Assembly: GCA_003298465.1 (NCBI GenBank) | Contig: QNGA01000007.1 | Location: forward strand, 124,001 to 188,000 | Reading direction: 5' to 3' | DNA: 64,000 bases | Source of the DNA: a halophilic archaeon | Lineage (GTDB): Archaea; Halobacteriota; Halobacteria; Halobacteriales; Haladaptataceae | Shown: piece by piece, positions 17,263 through 26,243 of the stretch | Layout: each line of letters begins with the position of its first letter | How positions within the stretch are numbered: position 1 is the stretch's first letter | Position numbers and translations under genes: made by a program | Notes under the pieces: generated by a model | Told to the model about the DNA's origin: nothing | What the model saw: only the letters and a program-made list of their open reading frames with translations | Database searches by the model: none

Positions 17263-18219
17263 ATGCGTCGTCGTGCCCTCCTCGCGTCTGGAACCAGTGG
17301 CCTTGCCACCGCAATAGCTGGGTGTACTGGATTCGGCCTCCCTTCGAGCGGTGGGACGTGGGCGAACAAACTGCCAACAGCCCGGCTTTCGATGACCGCT
17401 GTAACTGCTGGTGAACTGCCCGCAAAACTCCTCCACAGTCCCAATCCTGGGACCGAGAAAGGCGACATCCTCGATCGGATTCTCGCTGGTGGAACGACGA
17501 TTAAAGATACCCGCCCGCCACTTCCTGCGGGAGATCATCTCGTCTACAATGGGAAGGTGTACCAGCTATCGCATGAGGTAGTTCAGCGAACGCCGGCAAC
17601 ACGCTACTCGGTGAAAGTTGACATTGTAGAGGGAGATGTGAACGCGTCGGAGATGATCCAGTTTTCCGAGTTGCCGAGGGTCGACCGCAGAGTATTCGCT
17701 GCGAATGGGCTTGCGAATGGCGAGACTGTTGGCATCGGAACGACGTTTCTGTATACGGACGCTGAGCGAGCCCAGTCGGCGCTCGTGCCTGAGTCGAAGT
17801 ATTCAGTTATTGTCTGGGAGGATGGCTCGAAAGCGGAGTGGGTTGTTGACGACGCAATGCAGACAACGGTGAACACGTACCGATACAGTAGTGAGAAGAT
17901 TGCTACTGCCGCTACATACGGTCAGCAAATACGGAAGCGGGCCGCGTTCACTCTCTCAAATCTGCCCGATGCGCAACGCAAAATCGTCACAACAACTATC
18001 AGTGACTCGGAATACGTCATTGCAGCAGACAAGTCGCTTTCATCTGCATTCGCTGGACTCGTACGTCGATTTCGCGATCATGACCATCCAACAGCACTCA
18101 ATGAATCAGGAGAGGGCGATCTAAATGGCGTGTACCTGCTTGAGTTCGATGACACCTTCTATTGGACAGTACTCATGGTGCAGTCTGATAAATTACAAAC
18201 AACGGCGCAATCCGAGTGA
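17263..18219 (+). CDS. Haloarchaeal lipoprotein of unknown function
   Basis: 318 residues from ATG 17263 (MRRRALLASGTSGLATAIAG), giving an arginine-rich signal and the lipobox AIAGC at residues ~18-22, so it is exported and lipid-anchored. The mature part is beta-rich and acidic (RYSVKVDIVEGDVNASEMIQ; LPRVDRRVFAANGLANGETV; YSVIVWEDGSKAEWVVDDAM) without a recognised domain. An upstream in-frame ATG adds 9 residues and would bury the signal. Single gene downstream of the palindrome-bearing repeat. Confidence 0.75.
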   Translation: MRRRALLASGTSGLATAIAGCTGFGLPSSGGTWANKLPTARLSMTAVTAGELPAKLLHSPNPGTEKGDILDRILAGGTTIKDTRPPLPAGDHLVYNGKVYQLSHEVVQRTPATRYSVKVDIVEGDVNASEMIQFSELPRVDRRVFAANGLANGETVGIGTTFLYTDAERAQSALVPESKYSVIVWEDGSKAEWVVDDAMQTTVNTYRYSSEKIATAATYGQQIRKRAAFTLSNLPDAQRKIVTTTISDSEYVIAADKSLSSAFAGLVRRFRDHDHPTALNESGEGDLNGVYLLEFDDTFYWTVLMVQSDKLQTTAQSE

Positions 18220-18279
18220 CAACCGGTTCTAGCTTGTGATTGTTAGCCAGAGTAGTCTACTGCAGTCGAATGCTGGTGG

Positions 18280-18621
18280 CTACGGTGACTCGTGGTTCTC
18301 GAGATAGTGGCGGACATATCGACGCCAGTTCGCTGCAAGATGGTCGTCTGCCTCGTACACGGTCGAAACATCAATATCGAAATCCTTCGTCGGTGCATCT
18401 GGCTCTCGATAGTAGCGGTCGATATGGACCGCTCCCTGATCATGCTCGGAGTTATCGATTTTTGCGATTTCGACTCGGTCACCATCTGCACGTTCGAAAA
18501 AGAGGACTGCTGCAAACGACTCGACCGTATTGAGGCTTGGATCAGCGCGAACACCGATCTGATAGACGTGCGTTCGGTACTGGCCCACTTCATACGAGTA
18601 GACGAATTTAGATTGTGTCAT
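18280..18621 (-). CDS. 113-residue protein, DUF7718-like; possible toxin of a divergent pair
   Basis: Starts MTQSKFVYSYEVGQYRTHVY. A beta-rich first half (VESFAAVLFFERADGDRVEI) is followed by a conserved VHIDRYYREPDAPTKDFDID and an aromatic C-terminal helix (LAANWRRYVRHYLENHE). This looks like the small DUF7718 proteins of haloarchaea, or more distantly the TumE/DUF6516 toxins. It is divergent from an HVO_A0114-like DNA-binding protein 188 bp away, the type of regulator that partners such proteins. A toxin role is inference. Confidence 0.5.
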   Translation of the reverse strand: MTQSKFVYSYEVGQYRTHVYQIGVRADPSLNTVESFAAVLFFERADGDRVEIAKIDNSEHDQGAVHIDRYYREPDAPTKDFDIDVSTVYEADDHLAANWRRYVRHYLENHESP

Positions 18622-18809
18622 AGGATGTCTGGAGCTGGAATAGGTGCGATCGGCGACGGTGCAGTTCTTTGGTTACCGTCGTTGGGCGTCTGGATTAGGG
18701 GTTTCGATTGGAAGATAGAGTCGCGGAGTCGTAGCCTATCCTGATACCGATTTGGACGACCGGTAGAGCTTAGTAGTTGAGGTCACTACACAACGGTAAG
18801 AAGTCAGCA

Positions 18810-19172
18810 ATGTCCGACGCCTCTCGCTCAGACACCACTGCAACAACAGACGCAGACCAAGCACGCCATGATCGTCGACAGCAGATGGCACGCGCTCTCG
18901 CTCGCGGTGGGATGGACGGCGTCCATGTGATTAGTCGCGAAAGTGCAGCTGAAATCCTCACACCGAAACGCCAGGAGCTCATCACGTACCTTGCCGAAAA
19001 CGAGGTTGGATCAGTTCGCGATCTTGCCCGACAGCTCGACCGCGATAAGGGCCAAGTGAGTCGTGATCTCGAAACACTTGCTCGTCACGGCGTCGTGGAC
19101 TTCAACACGGACGGCCGATCCAAGCAGCCGTACTTACAGCACGATCACGTTGTCATCGAGCCAGTTCACTAA
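18810..19172 (+). CDS. HVO_A0114-like winged-helix DNA-binding protein
   Basis: 120 residues from ATG 18810. The Ala/Asp-rich N-terminus is followed by VISRESAAEILTPKRQELIT and a winged helix (VGSVRDLARQLDRDKGQVSR, then LETLARHGVVDFNTDGRSKQ), typical of HVO_A0114-family proteins, MarR-like in fold. These commonly regulate a linked small gene, here probably the divergent 18280-18621 gene. The shared 188-bp gap would hold both promoters. Confidence 0.75.
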   Translation: MSDASRSDTTATTDADQARHDRRQQMARALARGGMDGVHVISRESAAEILTPKRQELITYLAENEVGSVRDLARQLDRDKGQVSRDLETLARHGVVDFNTDGRSKQPYLQHDHVVIEPVH

Positions 19173-19187
19173 CAACTTTTGAGGTGA

Positions 19188-19430
19188 CAGAACCGCGACT
19201 CAGGGATGCCGCCTGAAGAAGATGAAGGAGATCTTTTCTTCCTAGTAGAGCTGCCGAGGACGACGATAACACGGGACTCAAAGCACTACCCGAGACAGTA
19301 GAGCAAGAACGAGACTTCGAGAGAATCTTGGTTAGTATGATGTACTAACCACCAAAGAGCATGAGACGTGGGACTCCCACTATTTCTCAGGACACCCCCG
19401 CCCCTGGTGAAAGAGGTACCAAAGAAATAG
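19188..19430 (+). repeat. Second copy of the ~240-bp repeat, palindrome at 19331-19349
   Basis: Matches 16925-17165 along its length. The palindrome here is GTTAGTATGATGTACTAAC, extended to GG...CC at 19330-19350. It lies between the HVO_A0114-like gene and a pseudogene. Confidence 0.6.
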
Positions 19431-19447
19431 CTGCTCCTGGGAATCTA

Positions 19448-19808
19448 CTACTCGAGTTTGGTGATGAGTTGGCCGCGGTCGTCCCAGTCGTCGGGATCGA
19501 ACTCGGTGTTTTTCGCCTAGAAGGGTCGGATTCTCATCCACTTCTTCGGGTCTTCAGTTCGGGGTCGGAACGCCCAGGGTGGGACACTTGGATTACGGTC
19601 TTTCAGATCCTCAATCATGTCGCTGTGTGAGGATTGTGCGTCGGAGACGATGTCTCTGTCTCGGTCGTCATCGCGAAGCTGGGCGACTTTCTTCAGGCCC
19701 ATCCATTCGCCTGTAACCCGAGTGCCATTATAGAGTCGTTCTTCAACGACTTCGAGCGCTTCCTCGTAGGTGGCGTCGTCGGGAATGTCGACGGATGAGG
19801 AGACTATT
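19448..19808 (-). pseudogene. Conserved haloarchaeal gene, copy 1: start lost and one nonsense codon
   Basis: Minus-strand reading SSVDIPDDATYEEALEVVEE, TRVTGEWMGLKKVAQLRDDD, VPPWAFRPRTEDPKKWMRIR, then TAG at 19517-19519 where Trp is expected, then AKNTEFDPDDWDDRGQLI to a stop at 19448. The start region reads ATA-ATA where the copy at 34262 has ATG-ATG. Both lesions are G-to-A changes. Acidic, helical; function unknown. The second copy (33893-34262) has different lesions. Confidence 0.6.
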
Positions 19809-20259
19809 ATTGATTCCTACCCAAGCGACCGCGAAATAGATCCGGCTGACCAGTATACACACCGGATTTCCTGAGCTTTCTCCGGGAGCAAACCAGAAAC
19901 CGAGGACCGCTTGCGGTTCGGAGAACTGGCTGCAGCACGCTCCGTTTCACTCTCTCCATCAACAGATGCTGGCCACCGTCTGGAGGGCTCTACACCGTTG
20001 GACGACCGCTTAGCGGCGACCAATAAAGACCATAATCTTATAGAGATTGTAAGCGCGAATACAACGTCGTTTACGGCGTGGCTGAATCGCCGTCATCGTC
20101 TCACGCCCCCCTGTCGGAAGGGTCACAGTCCAACGTGGCGAACGGGAGACTGTACGCGGAAATCTGGCAGTTGACTCGGTGTTTGCCACGGCGAGTAGCC
20201 GAAATCAAACACGTGAGTCGACCGCGCTAACCGACACAAAACAAGATACCTCGCAGCCC
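19809..20259. other. Gene-free stretch
   Basis: No supportable gene. ACACCGGATTTCCTGAGCTTTC (19859-19880 region) recurs at 35007-35029 and partly at 34314, each time near a copy of the pseudogene or winged-helix families, so it is a short dispersed repeat. Confidence 0.35.
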
Positions 20260-20490
20260 CACACGGGGGACGAGTATCGGCGTCGTGGCAACGCCAGTGC
20301 CGTCGGTCACATACCGGAGACTCCTACCCATCCGAATTGACGGGAACCGCCATGTGTGCGGTTCGGGAGGGCTGCGCCTTGAGGCCCGGGAGGATGTCAC
20401 GCTCCGAGCTAATTGTTTAGGAGAGGCCATGATCCACTTAGAGTCACGCTCCGAGGCACTCGGCCTGCTCCGCCTGTAGAACTATTGGCA
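20260..20490 (+). mobile_element. Remnant of an IS200/IS605-type (tnpB) right end
   Basis: Contains hairpin-prone G+C-rich sequence ending in TGCTCCGCCTGTAGAACTATT (20469 region). The same string in the form TGTTCCGCCTGTAGAGTTTTT follows metY at 38950. Blocks such as GGAGGATGTCACGCTCCGAG resemble the structured 3' ends of haloarchaeal tnpB elements that give the guide (omega) RNA. No intact tnpB is attached. Confidence 0.4.
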
Positions 20491-21463
20491 CTCTTTGACT
20501 CGAAACAGGCCTTTCCGTCCGTAAGCTTTCCTTGAGGGAACACCTGAAGAACTACGGTAACCCAGATAAGGATAGTGATGAGCATCGAATGGGACGTGGC
20601 GATGGGAATTTCCACGTCTGATTCCATGGGTTGGTGATGGCGTTGTCGAGTGCAGGTCGGAAGGACCGTGGTACTCGACACAACACAATGGCGTCGGTCG
20701 CAATGTCGAGTGCAGTGTGAGTGCCGATGGACTACACCCGACGTTTCTCTCTATTTTAGCGCTTCTAAAAAACGTTACGTAGGTGAAGGAGAATGATACA
20801 AAGGGTGAGTGTATCCGCCGCCGGAGCGCACCGCTTGCAAAGGGAGTTCGGCGGTTTGGATGTTGTGAGGAGTACTTATCCTTTGTAACGGTATTGAGAC
20901 GGTGATTTTCTATATAAGAGGGCAGAAATATACTATATCTCATAAATGGCTTCGAAGAGGATTGTGGTTTTGAAACCACGTTCTGTGGACCGTCCCTGGT
21001 CTCAGGCTCTCATGTCGGGTCTAGGCTAATACCGTAGCGATAGCCCGACATATAGTCTAAGACACCCATTATTTAAAAAGCCTTGTGGCAAATGAAATTG
21101 AAGGAATAGGTATAGAATGATCTGAGAGAAGTTAGTCACCAATAGAGATATTCGTGAATAGTTGCTGTCTGCAAGCGCTTTTCCTACACAAATGGAGTTA
21201 TTATGGAACCAGAGAGGCAGCGAGGACGGCGGACCGTTGATGGCGGTGGTCAGTCGTACGTGATTTGTTTGAGTGTCCTCGCTATGTAGTATAATACCAA
21301 CCCTGGATAAATATCTTCTGGTAATATCTGCAATATACTTGGTAGTGCTTCCGGAGAAATGTAGGAGATTGATAGTGAGTGGCAGTATCTGTTCGATAAA
21401 GAGATTAGCGAACAAAACCACCCCCGGTGTTTTTGGTTGTCCCACTCTTAGTATGGGTTCCGC
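20491..21463 (+). repeat. Gene-free, A+T-rich toward the right; outlying three-hairpin element at 20964-21074
   Basis: At 20964-21074: GTGGTTT-TG-AAACCAC, then TGTCGGG (21013-21019) pairing with CCCGACA (21044-21050), then CCCATTATTTAAAAAG. The order and the TGTCGGGT...AGCCCGACA stem match the four tandem units at 39308-40301. A 139-codon minus frame (21026-21445) has no coding character and is not called. Confidence 0.5.
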
Positions 21464-21664
21464 ATGAGAGCCCTCTTCTATTTCCGTGAGTCAGAGAGCC
21501 CTATCGGCGCCGAGCAGGTCCCAGATCAGAACCTCCCATATATTGGCGATACGGTTGTTCTCCGAGATGGTTCCTATCGTGTATCTGACGTCCGTCTTCG
21601 TCCCAAAGACGATGTCACTGATATCGCCGAGATCGAAATCACAACTAATCCTGTAACGGTGTAA
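21464..21664 (+). CDS. 66-residue hypothetical protein
   Basis: MRALFYFRESESPIGAEQVP, then LPYIGDTVVLRDGSYRVSDV and an acidic end. The strand pattern (a small beta-barrel reading) and acidic composition look real, unlike the surrounding A+T-rich sequence. No motif is recognised and there are no operon partners. Confidence 0.45.
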   Translation: MRALFYFRESESPIGAEQVPDQNLPYIGDTVVLRDGSYRVSDVRLRPKDDVTDIAEIEITTNPVTV

Positions 21665-21800
21665 CTGCTCAAGTATCCTGAGTACTAGTCGGGGTCCTCC
21701 CGTTGCGATCAGAATCACAACCAGTATATAGTAATTGCTATGGGTTATAGGGCAGTGAAGGAAACGTTCATTTGCGACGACCAACCAACTCCTAGCGTGG

Positions 21801-21874
21801 GCCTTGGTAGCTCAGGCTGGCAGAGCAACTCCTTTGTAAGGAGTCAGTCGAGAGTTCAAATCTCTCCCAAGGCT
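21801..21874 (+). tRNA. tRNA-Thr (anticodon TGT)
   Basis: Acceptor GCCTTGG/CCAAGGC, TA at 8-9, D-stem GCTC/GAGC, anticodon stem ACTCC/GGAGT with loop TTTGTAA (anticodon TGT), five-base variable loop, T-arm GAGAG-TTCAAAT-CTCTC, discriminator T. All stems pair perfectly. There is no intron and no encoded CCA. tRNA genes on accessory DNA often mark integration sites; I found no repeat of its 3' end in the window. Confidence 0.95.
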
Positions 21875-22026
21875 TGCTCTCTTAGGTCCAGATCACCAAG
21901 CGAGAGGATGAGTAGGACGACAGCAACGGTGGCCAGCGAGCAGCCGATGGTCGTTGTTCGGTTCGGTGGTTAGATAGTATAACTCATTTTCAGCGGGTTT
22001 AAACGCAGTCAAGTCGAAGTAGAGCC

Positions 22027-22560
22027 ATGTCCTCGATTGAACTGACGTCAAGTCAGCAGACGATCCTCACGGCCCTCGTGAATCTGCATCGCGTGTCGGA
22101 GGATGCAGTGAAAGGCGAGGCAATTGCTGAGGAAGTCAATCGTAATGCTGGCACGATTCGAAACCAGATGCAGAGTTTGAAAGCACTCCAGCTCGTTGAA
22201 GGCGTTCCTGGTCCGAAAGGCGGGTACAAACCAACGTCCGCCGCCTATGAAGCACTTGATCTACAGGAGATGGATGAGCCTGCGTCAGTTCCTTTCTTCC
22301 ACGATAGTGAGAAGGTTGTAGATACAAACGTGGCAGAGATTAACCTTTCGAGCGTCCATCACCCGCAAAAATGCCGTGCCGAAGCTCACCTAAAAGGCTC
22401 TATTAGCGACTTCCACGAGGGCGATCCAGTGACAGTCGGCCCGACGCCGCTGTCAGAACTCCTCATTGAGGGAACGATTGATGGGAAAGACGATACCAAC
22501 AATATCCTCATTCTCCATCTCGATCAAATGGTTGCCCCCGCTGAGAAAGACGAAGATTGA
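22027..22560 (+). CDS. Rrf2-like winged-helix regulator
   Basis: 177 residues. The N-terminal winged helix (SSQQTILTALVNLHRVSEDA, then EAIAEEVNRNAGTIRNQMQS) and the wing LVEGVPGPKGGYKPTSAAYE are typical of Rrf2-type proteins. The second half (NLSSVHHPQKCRAEAHLKGS, then VTVGPTPLSELLIEGTIDGK) is a ligand-binding-like domain. No Fe-S cysteine triad is present (one Cys), so redox sensing by a cluster is unlikely. An IS-type hairpin begins immediately after the stop. Confidence 0.75.
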   Translation: MSSIELTSSQQTILTALVNLHRVSEDAVKGEAIAEEVNRNAGTIRNQMQSLKALQLVEGVPGPKGGYKPTSAAYEALDLQEMDEPASVPFFHDSEKVVDTNVAEINLSSVHHPQKCRAEAHLKGSISDFHEGDPVTVGPTPLSELLIEGTIDGKDDTNNILILHLDQMVAPAEKDED

Positions 22561-22740
22561 CGTCCTCCCCGCCCTTCAGGGCGGGGCTTTCTCCTTGCTC
22601 TCCCGTAACGCCACTACGGGGATATCCTGTCGATATCAGCAAGAATAAGTCCGAGAAAACCACTTCCAATTAACTTAACTGAGGCGCTAAGCCTCTTCCT
22701 CAACGTCCGAATGAAGTGAAGGCGTAGGGAGGGGAGACAG
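22561..22740 (+). mobile_element. Solitary IS200/IS605-type end hairpin and GAGGCGCTAAG block
   Basis: CCCCGCCCT-TC-AGGGCGGGG (about 22566-22585), followed by CTTTCTCCTTG, is a perfect 9-bp hairpin nearly identical to 54783. Further right, TGAGGCGCTAAGCCTC (about 22680) matches TTGAGGCGCTAAGGCACCTC at 38970. No transposase lies between, so this is a solo or internally deleted element. Confidence 0.5.
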
Positions 22741-23125
22741 TGCTGTCATCGTTTTTCGCATTGTGCGACGGCGGTCCTATAGCCCACGCAAGTAATGAAT
22801 ACCAGAGAACGTCCAAACGGAAGGAAGATGGGCGTTCCGACCAGTTGGCTTCGACTTGCTCGCCGGAGAGGACGACCTAGTTCGCTCCTTGCGAAGTCGG
22901 CAGAAACCGACAGCATTCAAGCGCGACAAGAAATGTGTGCTGTCGCCCGGAACGATCCCGCCGAGCACTTAGGAGTGTCCCGCTCCGAAGTTGCCAGTGA
23001 TGCAACTGCTGGACGAGAAGCATATCAATGACGACTACAATGAACGTCGATGCGATGCATCGTTTGGGAGAAGACATCGCCGGAATCGACACACTTTCTG
23101 AAGCGACGTCCCTCCAACTCTATTG
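22741..23125 (+). other. Gene-free stretch with degenerate coding traces
   Basis: No intact gene. Short traces such as AEHLGVSRSEVASDATAGRE (plus strand, near 22950-23020) suggest an eroded helix-turn-helix or antitoxin gene, but too little remains to name it. Confidence 0.3.
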
Positions 23126-24196
23126 ATGCGATCATATCTCGATGACTTCACGCGTCGCGAGTGGCAACACGAATCGCCTGCCGGAACTGTTCGACTAGCT
23201 GTCGTCGGTCTCGGTGAATTCGCACGCGACCAGGCTCTTCCTGGTATCGAGGACAGCGAATTCTGTAACACAACGACGCTCGTGACCGGCTCATCTGATA
23301 AAGGTAAGCGGATCGCTGACAAAAGAGATATCGATCATGTTCTATCCTACGACGCATTTCATGACGGTGAAGCAGCTGACGACTACGATGCAGTGTACGT
23401 CGCCACACCGACGGGACAACATCTTCAGTACGTCGAGACAGCTGCTGAACTCGGTAAGGATGTGATCACTGAAAAGCCAATGGAAAAGTCTGTTGAGCGT
23501 GCCGAGCGATTACGTGAGGTCTGCGAGGCGGCAGAGATCACGCTGATGGTTGCCTATCGGCCACGGATGGAGCCAGTCTTCCAGCGTGCTCGCGAGCTTG
23601 TCCACGATGACGGCGTTGTTGGCGAGGTCACCGAGATACATGCCCAGTTTGCGTTCGACGTGCTTGATATCGGTGGTCCTGATCAGTGGCGTATCGACCG
23701 TGACCTTGCCGGTGGCGGTGCGTTGATGGATGCCGGTGTGTATACTGCGACAATCGCTCGATTCTTTGCTGATTCTAACCCTGCTTCCGTACAGGGAGAG
23801 ACGGTCGCTGAACACGAGGCGTTTGATGAGGATGTTGAGGAGCGGGCAGCATACACCGTTCAATTCGAGAATGGCGTGACAGCATCATGCTCAACGAGTT
23901 TCAATAGTGCACGCAATGACTGGGTTGAGATCATTGGGACTGAGGGAACACTCCGTATCGAGCCGGCATTCTGGTTTAATGTCGATCGGGATCTATCGAT
24001 CGAACGCGACGACTGGGAGGCGACAGTGACAGGGCCATCCGTCGATGAAGTCCGAGAGGAATTTGACCACTTTGGTTATGCAGTCCTCACCGATACCGAT
24101 CCTGAACCTAATGCTGCAGTCGGCATCGGGGATCTCAAGCTACTTGAGGGTGTGTATGAGTCAGCGAATACTGGTGAACGTGTCCAGTTCAACTAG
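23126..24196 (+). CDS. Gfo/Idh/MocA oxidoreductase, D-xylose 1-dehydrogenase-like (Gfo6)
   Basis: 356 residues from ATG 23126. Rossmann domain: VRLAVVGLGEFARDQALPGI (GxGxxA-type), VATPTGQHLQYVETAAELGK, and the EKPM active-site loop whose Lys binds substrate. The C-terminal domain (DIGGPDQWRIDRDLAGGGAL, then MDAGVYTATIARFF) is typical. The arrangement resembles the haloarchaeal NADP-dependent D-xylose 1-dehydrogenase Gfo6, the first step of oxidative pentose breakdown. No other pentose gene is nearby, so the substrate is uncertain. Single gene. Confidence 0.8.
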   Translation: MRSYLDDFTRREWQHESPAGTVRLAVVGLGEFARDQALPGIEDSEFCNTTTLVTGSSDKGKRIADKRDIDHVLSYDAFHDGEAADDYDAVYVATPTGQHLQYVETAAELGKDVITEKPMEKSVERAERLREVCEAAEITLMVAYRPRMEPVFQRARELVHDDGVVGEVTEIHAQFAFDVLDIGGPDQWRIDRDLAGGGALMDAGVYTATIARFFADSNPASVQGETVAEHEAFDEDVEERAAYTVQFENGVTASCSTSFNSARNDWVEIIGTEGTLRIEPAFWFNVDRDLSIERDDWEATVTGPSVDEVREEFDHFGYAVLTDTDPEPNAAVGIGDLKLLEGVYESANTGERVQFN

Positions 24197-24268
24197 AAAT
24201 ATTCGCTTGTAAGCACGGGCAGTGTAGCAGCTGCGTCCAGGGTTACGTCTCGGTTCGACGGCACGGCG

Positions 24269-26065
24269 CTATCTCACATAGTAGTTGCCTGCTTCCTTTT
24301 GCTCCCTGTCCTTCTGACTGTCGGGTTTGTTCGCGCGTGGCCGTCCAGTGTTCGGATCCTTCCGAAACGTCACATCAACGGTCTCAAGGAACTGATTCAT
24401 CCCCCTTCGGACAGGCTGGGGTGTCCGACCAATCCCATTCGTACCTGGTTCACCTTCAAACACCATTGCGCGGTCAGAGAGGTAGTCCAGCAAGAGAAGA
24501 TCGTGCTCAATAACAAGACACGGCGCGCCAGTACGTTCGACGAACTGACGAAGAGTTGCCGCAAACGACGTACGCTGATTTACATCGAGATGTGCAGATG
24601 GTTCGTCCAGCAGGTATGCGTCGGCGTCCCGGGCTAGCGCTAAGGCGATGCTGGCACGTTGGAGTTCACCACCAGAGAGATCAGTGAGCTGGTTGTCGAA
24701 CAGAGGTTCAAGGTCAAACGGCTCCTCAATGCCGGTTTGGAACGTCTGGTCATACATATCGACCTGGCCAGCGAACAATTCCCGTACCGTGCCGTCAAAG
24801 GATGGATCGAGGTATTGGGGTTTGTACGAGAGCGTGATATTCCCGGTCACTTCGCCTTCGTCCGGGACAAGCGATCCGGTTAGCAGTCTCGCGAATGTCG
24901 TCTTTCCAAGTCCATTTCGGCCGAAGATGCCGAGAATCTCCCCGCCGTGGATGGTGCCGGGCTCCACGTGGAGTGAGAATGAGTCGAACGCCTTCTGTAG
25001 CGTCGGGAACTCGAGAAGTGATGGTTCGTCGACACCACGGTGGCCCGATCGTTGGAGAAAGTCGACGGCGGTCTCCCTGATTCGGATGTTCTCAGCGCGC
25101 AGGTGGCCGTCGAGGAATTGGTTGATGCCCCGCCGAGTGGAGAGCGGTCGTGAGACAACCCCGAATCCGCCGGGATCGCCATAGAAGATGTGAATTTCGT
25201 CCGAGGCAACGTCGAGGGTGACGAGGTCATGGTCGACGATAACCACTTCTTTGCCAGCGGTGAAGTCGGTGAGTGCTCGCGCAACGGTCAGCCGGTGGCT
25301 GACGTCAAGATATGACGAGGGTTCGTCAATCAGATACACATCTGCATCGGCGAGAAGCGTTGCTGCAATCGCAGTGCGCTGGAGTTCACCACCGGAGAGA
25401 TCGGCGACCGGGCGGTCGATAATGTGGGCGAGTTGTAACCGGTTAATGACCTCGTCGCGGGTACTCCGTTCGTCGCGCTCGGCTAGCAGCTCGCGGACGG
25501 TTCCGTCATAGTGGTCGGAGAGTTGGTCGATACGCTGCGGTTTGAATGCCGCTTGAACACCGCCGTCGCGGAGCTTCTCGAGGTAGTTCTGGACTGCCGT
25601 TCCACGGAATTCGCGGACAATGGTGTCCCAGTCGGGATCATCGGCAACGTTGCCGAGGTTTGGCGTTAGTCGGCCGCCGAGAATCTTGAGTGCAGTTGAC
25701 TTTCCGACACCGTTCGGGCCGAGAAGGCCAACAACGCGGTTTTCGACTGGTGCTGGTAGCTCGTAGAGACGGAATCCGTTCTCGCCGTACTGGTGGACCA
25801 GTTCTCCCCGTTCAGCGGGGAGTCGAACGATTTTGACGGAGTCGTTGGGAATCTTGTTCGCGATGATGCGGTGTTCTTCAATGACTGCCTCGTCGTCGAT
25901 ATGAAGTTCGTCATCGTCTGTGACGTGGAAGCCTTCACGTCCGCCTGACCGATTGAGAGGGTCGTATTTCACGGCGATATTTCGCACTTCGTCGGTGACG
26001 TCGTCTTGGTCGATAATGGCGACGTATCGGTCTTTTTGTGCCGCCCGAGACTGGGCGTCTCCCAT
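24269..26065 (-). CDS. ABCE1/Rli1-like twin ATPase lacking the Fe-S cysteines
   Basis: 598 residues, the usual ABCE1 length. NBD1: Walker A GPNGVGKST (116-124), signature LSGGELQ (223-229), Walker B DVYLIDEPSSYLD (242-254). NBD2: GRNGLGKTT (382-390), LSGGELQ (463-469), AYLLDEPSAHLD (483-494). Canonical ABCE1, the ribosome-recycling ATPase, has eight cysteines binding two [4Fe-4S] clusters in its first ~80 residues. Here that region (VAIIDQDDVTDEVRNIAVKY ... VIEEHRIIANKIPNDSVKIV) aligns in shape but has none; the only Cys is near residue 516. It is thus a paralogue with intact ATPases and no clusters. Its role may be in translation stress or antagonism of recycling. Confidence 0.85.
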   Translation of the reverse strand: MGDAQSRAAQKDRYVAIIDQDDVTDEVRNIAVKYDPLNRSGGREGFHVTDDDELHIDDEAVIEEHRIIANKIPNDSVKIVRLPAERGELVHQYGENGFRLYELPAPVENRVVGLLGPNGVGKSTALKILGGRLTPNLGNVADDPDWDTIVREFRGTAVQNYLEKLRDGGVQAAFKPQRIDQLSDHYDGTVRELLAERDERSTRDEVINRLQLAHIIDRPVADLSGGELQRTAIAATLLADADVYLIDEPSSYLDVSHRLTVARALTDFTAGKEVVIVDHDLVTLDVASDEIHIFYGDPGGFGVVSRPLSTRRGINQFLDGHLRAENIRIRETAVDFLQRSGHRGVDEPSLLEFPTLQKAFDSFSLHVEPGTIHGGEILGIFGRNGLGKTTFARLLTGSLVPDEGEVTGNITLSYKPQYLDPSFDGTVRELFAGQVDMYDQTFQTGIEEPFDLEPLFDNQLTDLSGGELQRASIALALARDADAYLLDEPSAHLDVNQRTSFAATLRQFVERTGAPCLVIEHDLLLLDYLSDRAMVFEGEPGTNGIGRTPQPVRRGMNQFLETVDVTFRKDPNTGRPRANKPDSQKDREQKEAGNYYVR

Positions 26066-26243
26066 ACAAGAACTAGTGGACTCACGCTTAAGTGGATTCT
26101 TGTGCTCCAGAGACGATCCGATTACTTCGAGGTGCTCGTATGGTCACCGATCAGTTCCGGGCGAAGATAGACCTTGGATATCAGCTTGAGCAGTGATGAT
26201 AGAGAGCGGTGAGTATTTACTGCCGGCTGTAAATTACCCTGCT

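Noticed and set aside
21026..21445. 139-codon minus-strand open frame
   Set aside because: Lies in A+T-rich non-coding DNA, composition is Leu/Ile/Asn/Ser-rich without acidic bias, and it overlaps the hairpin element.
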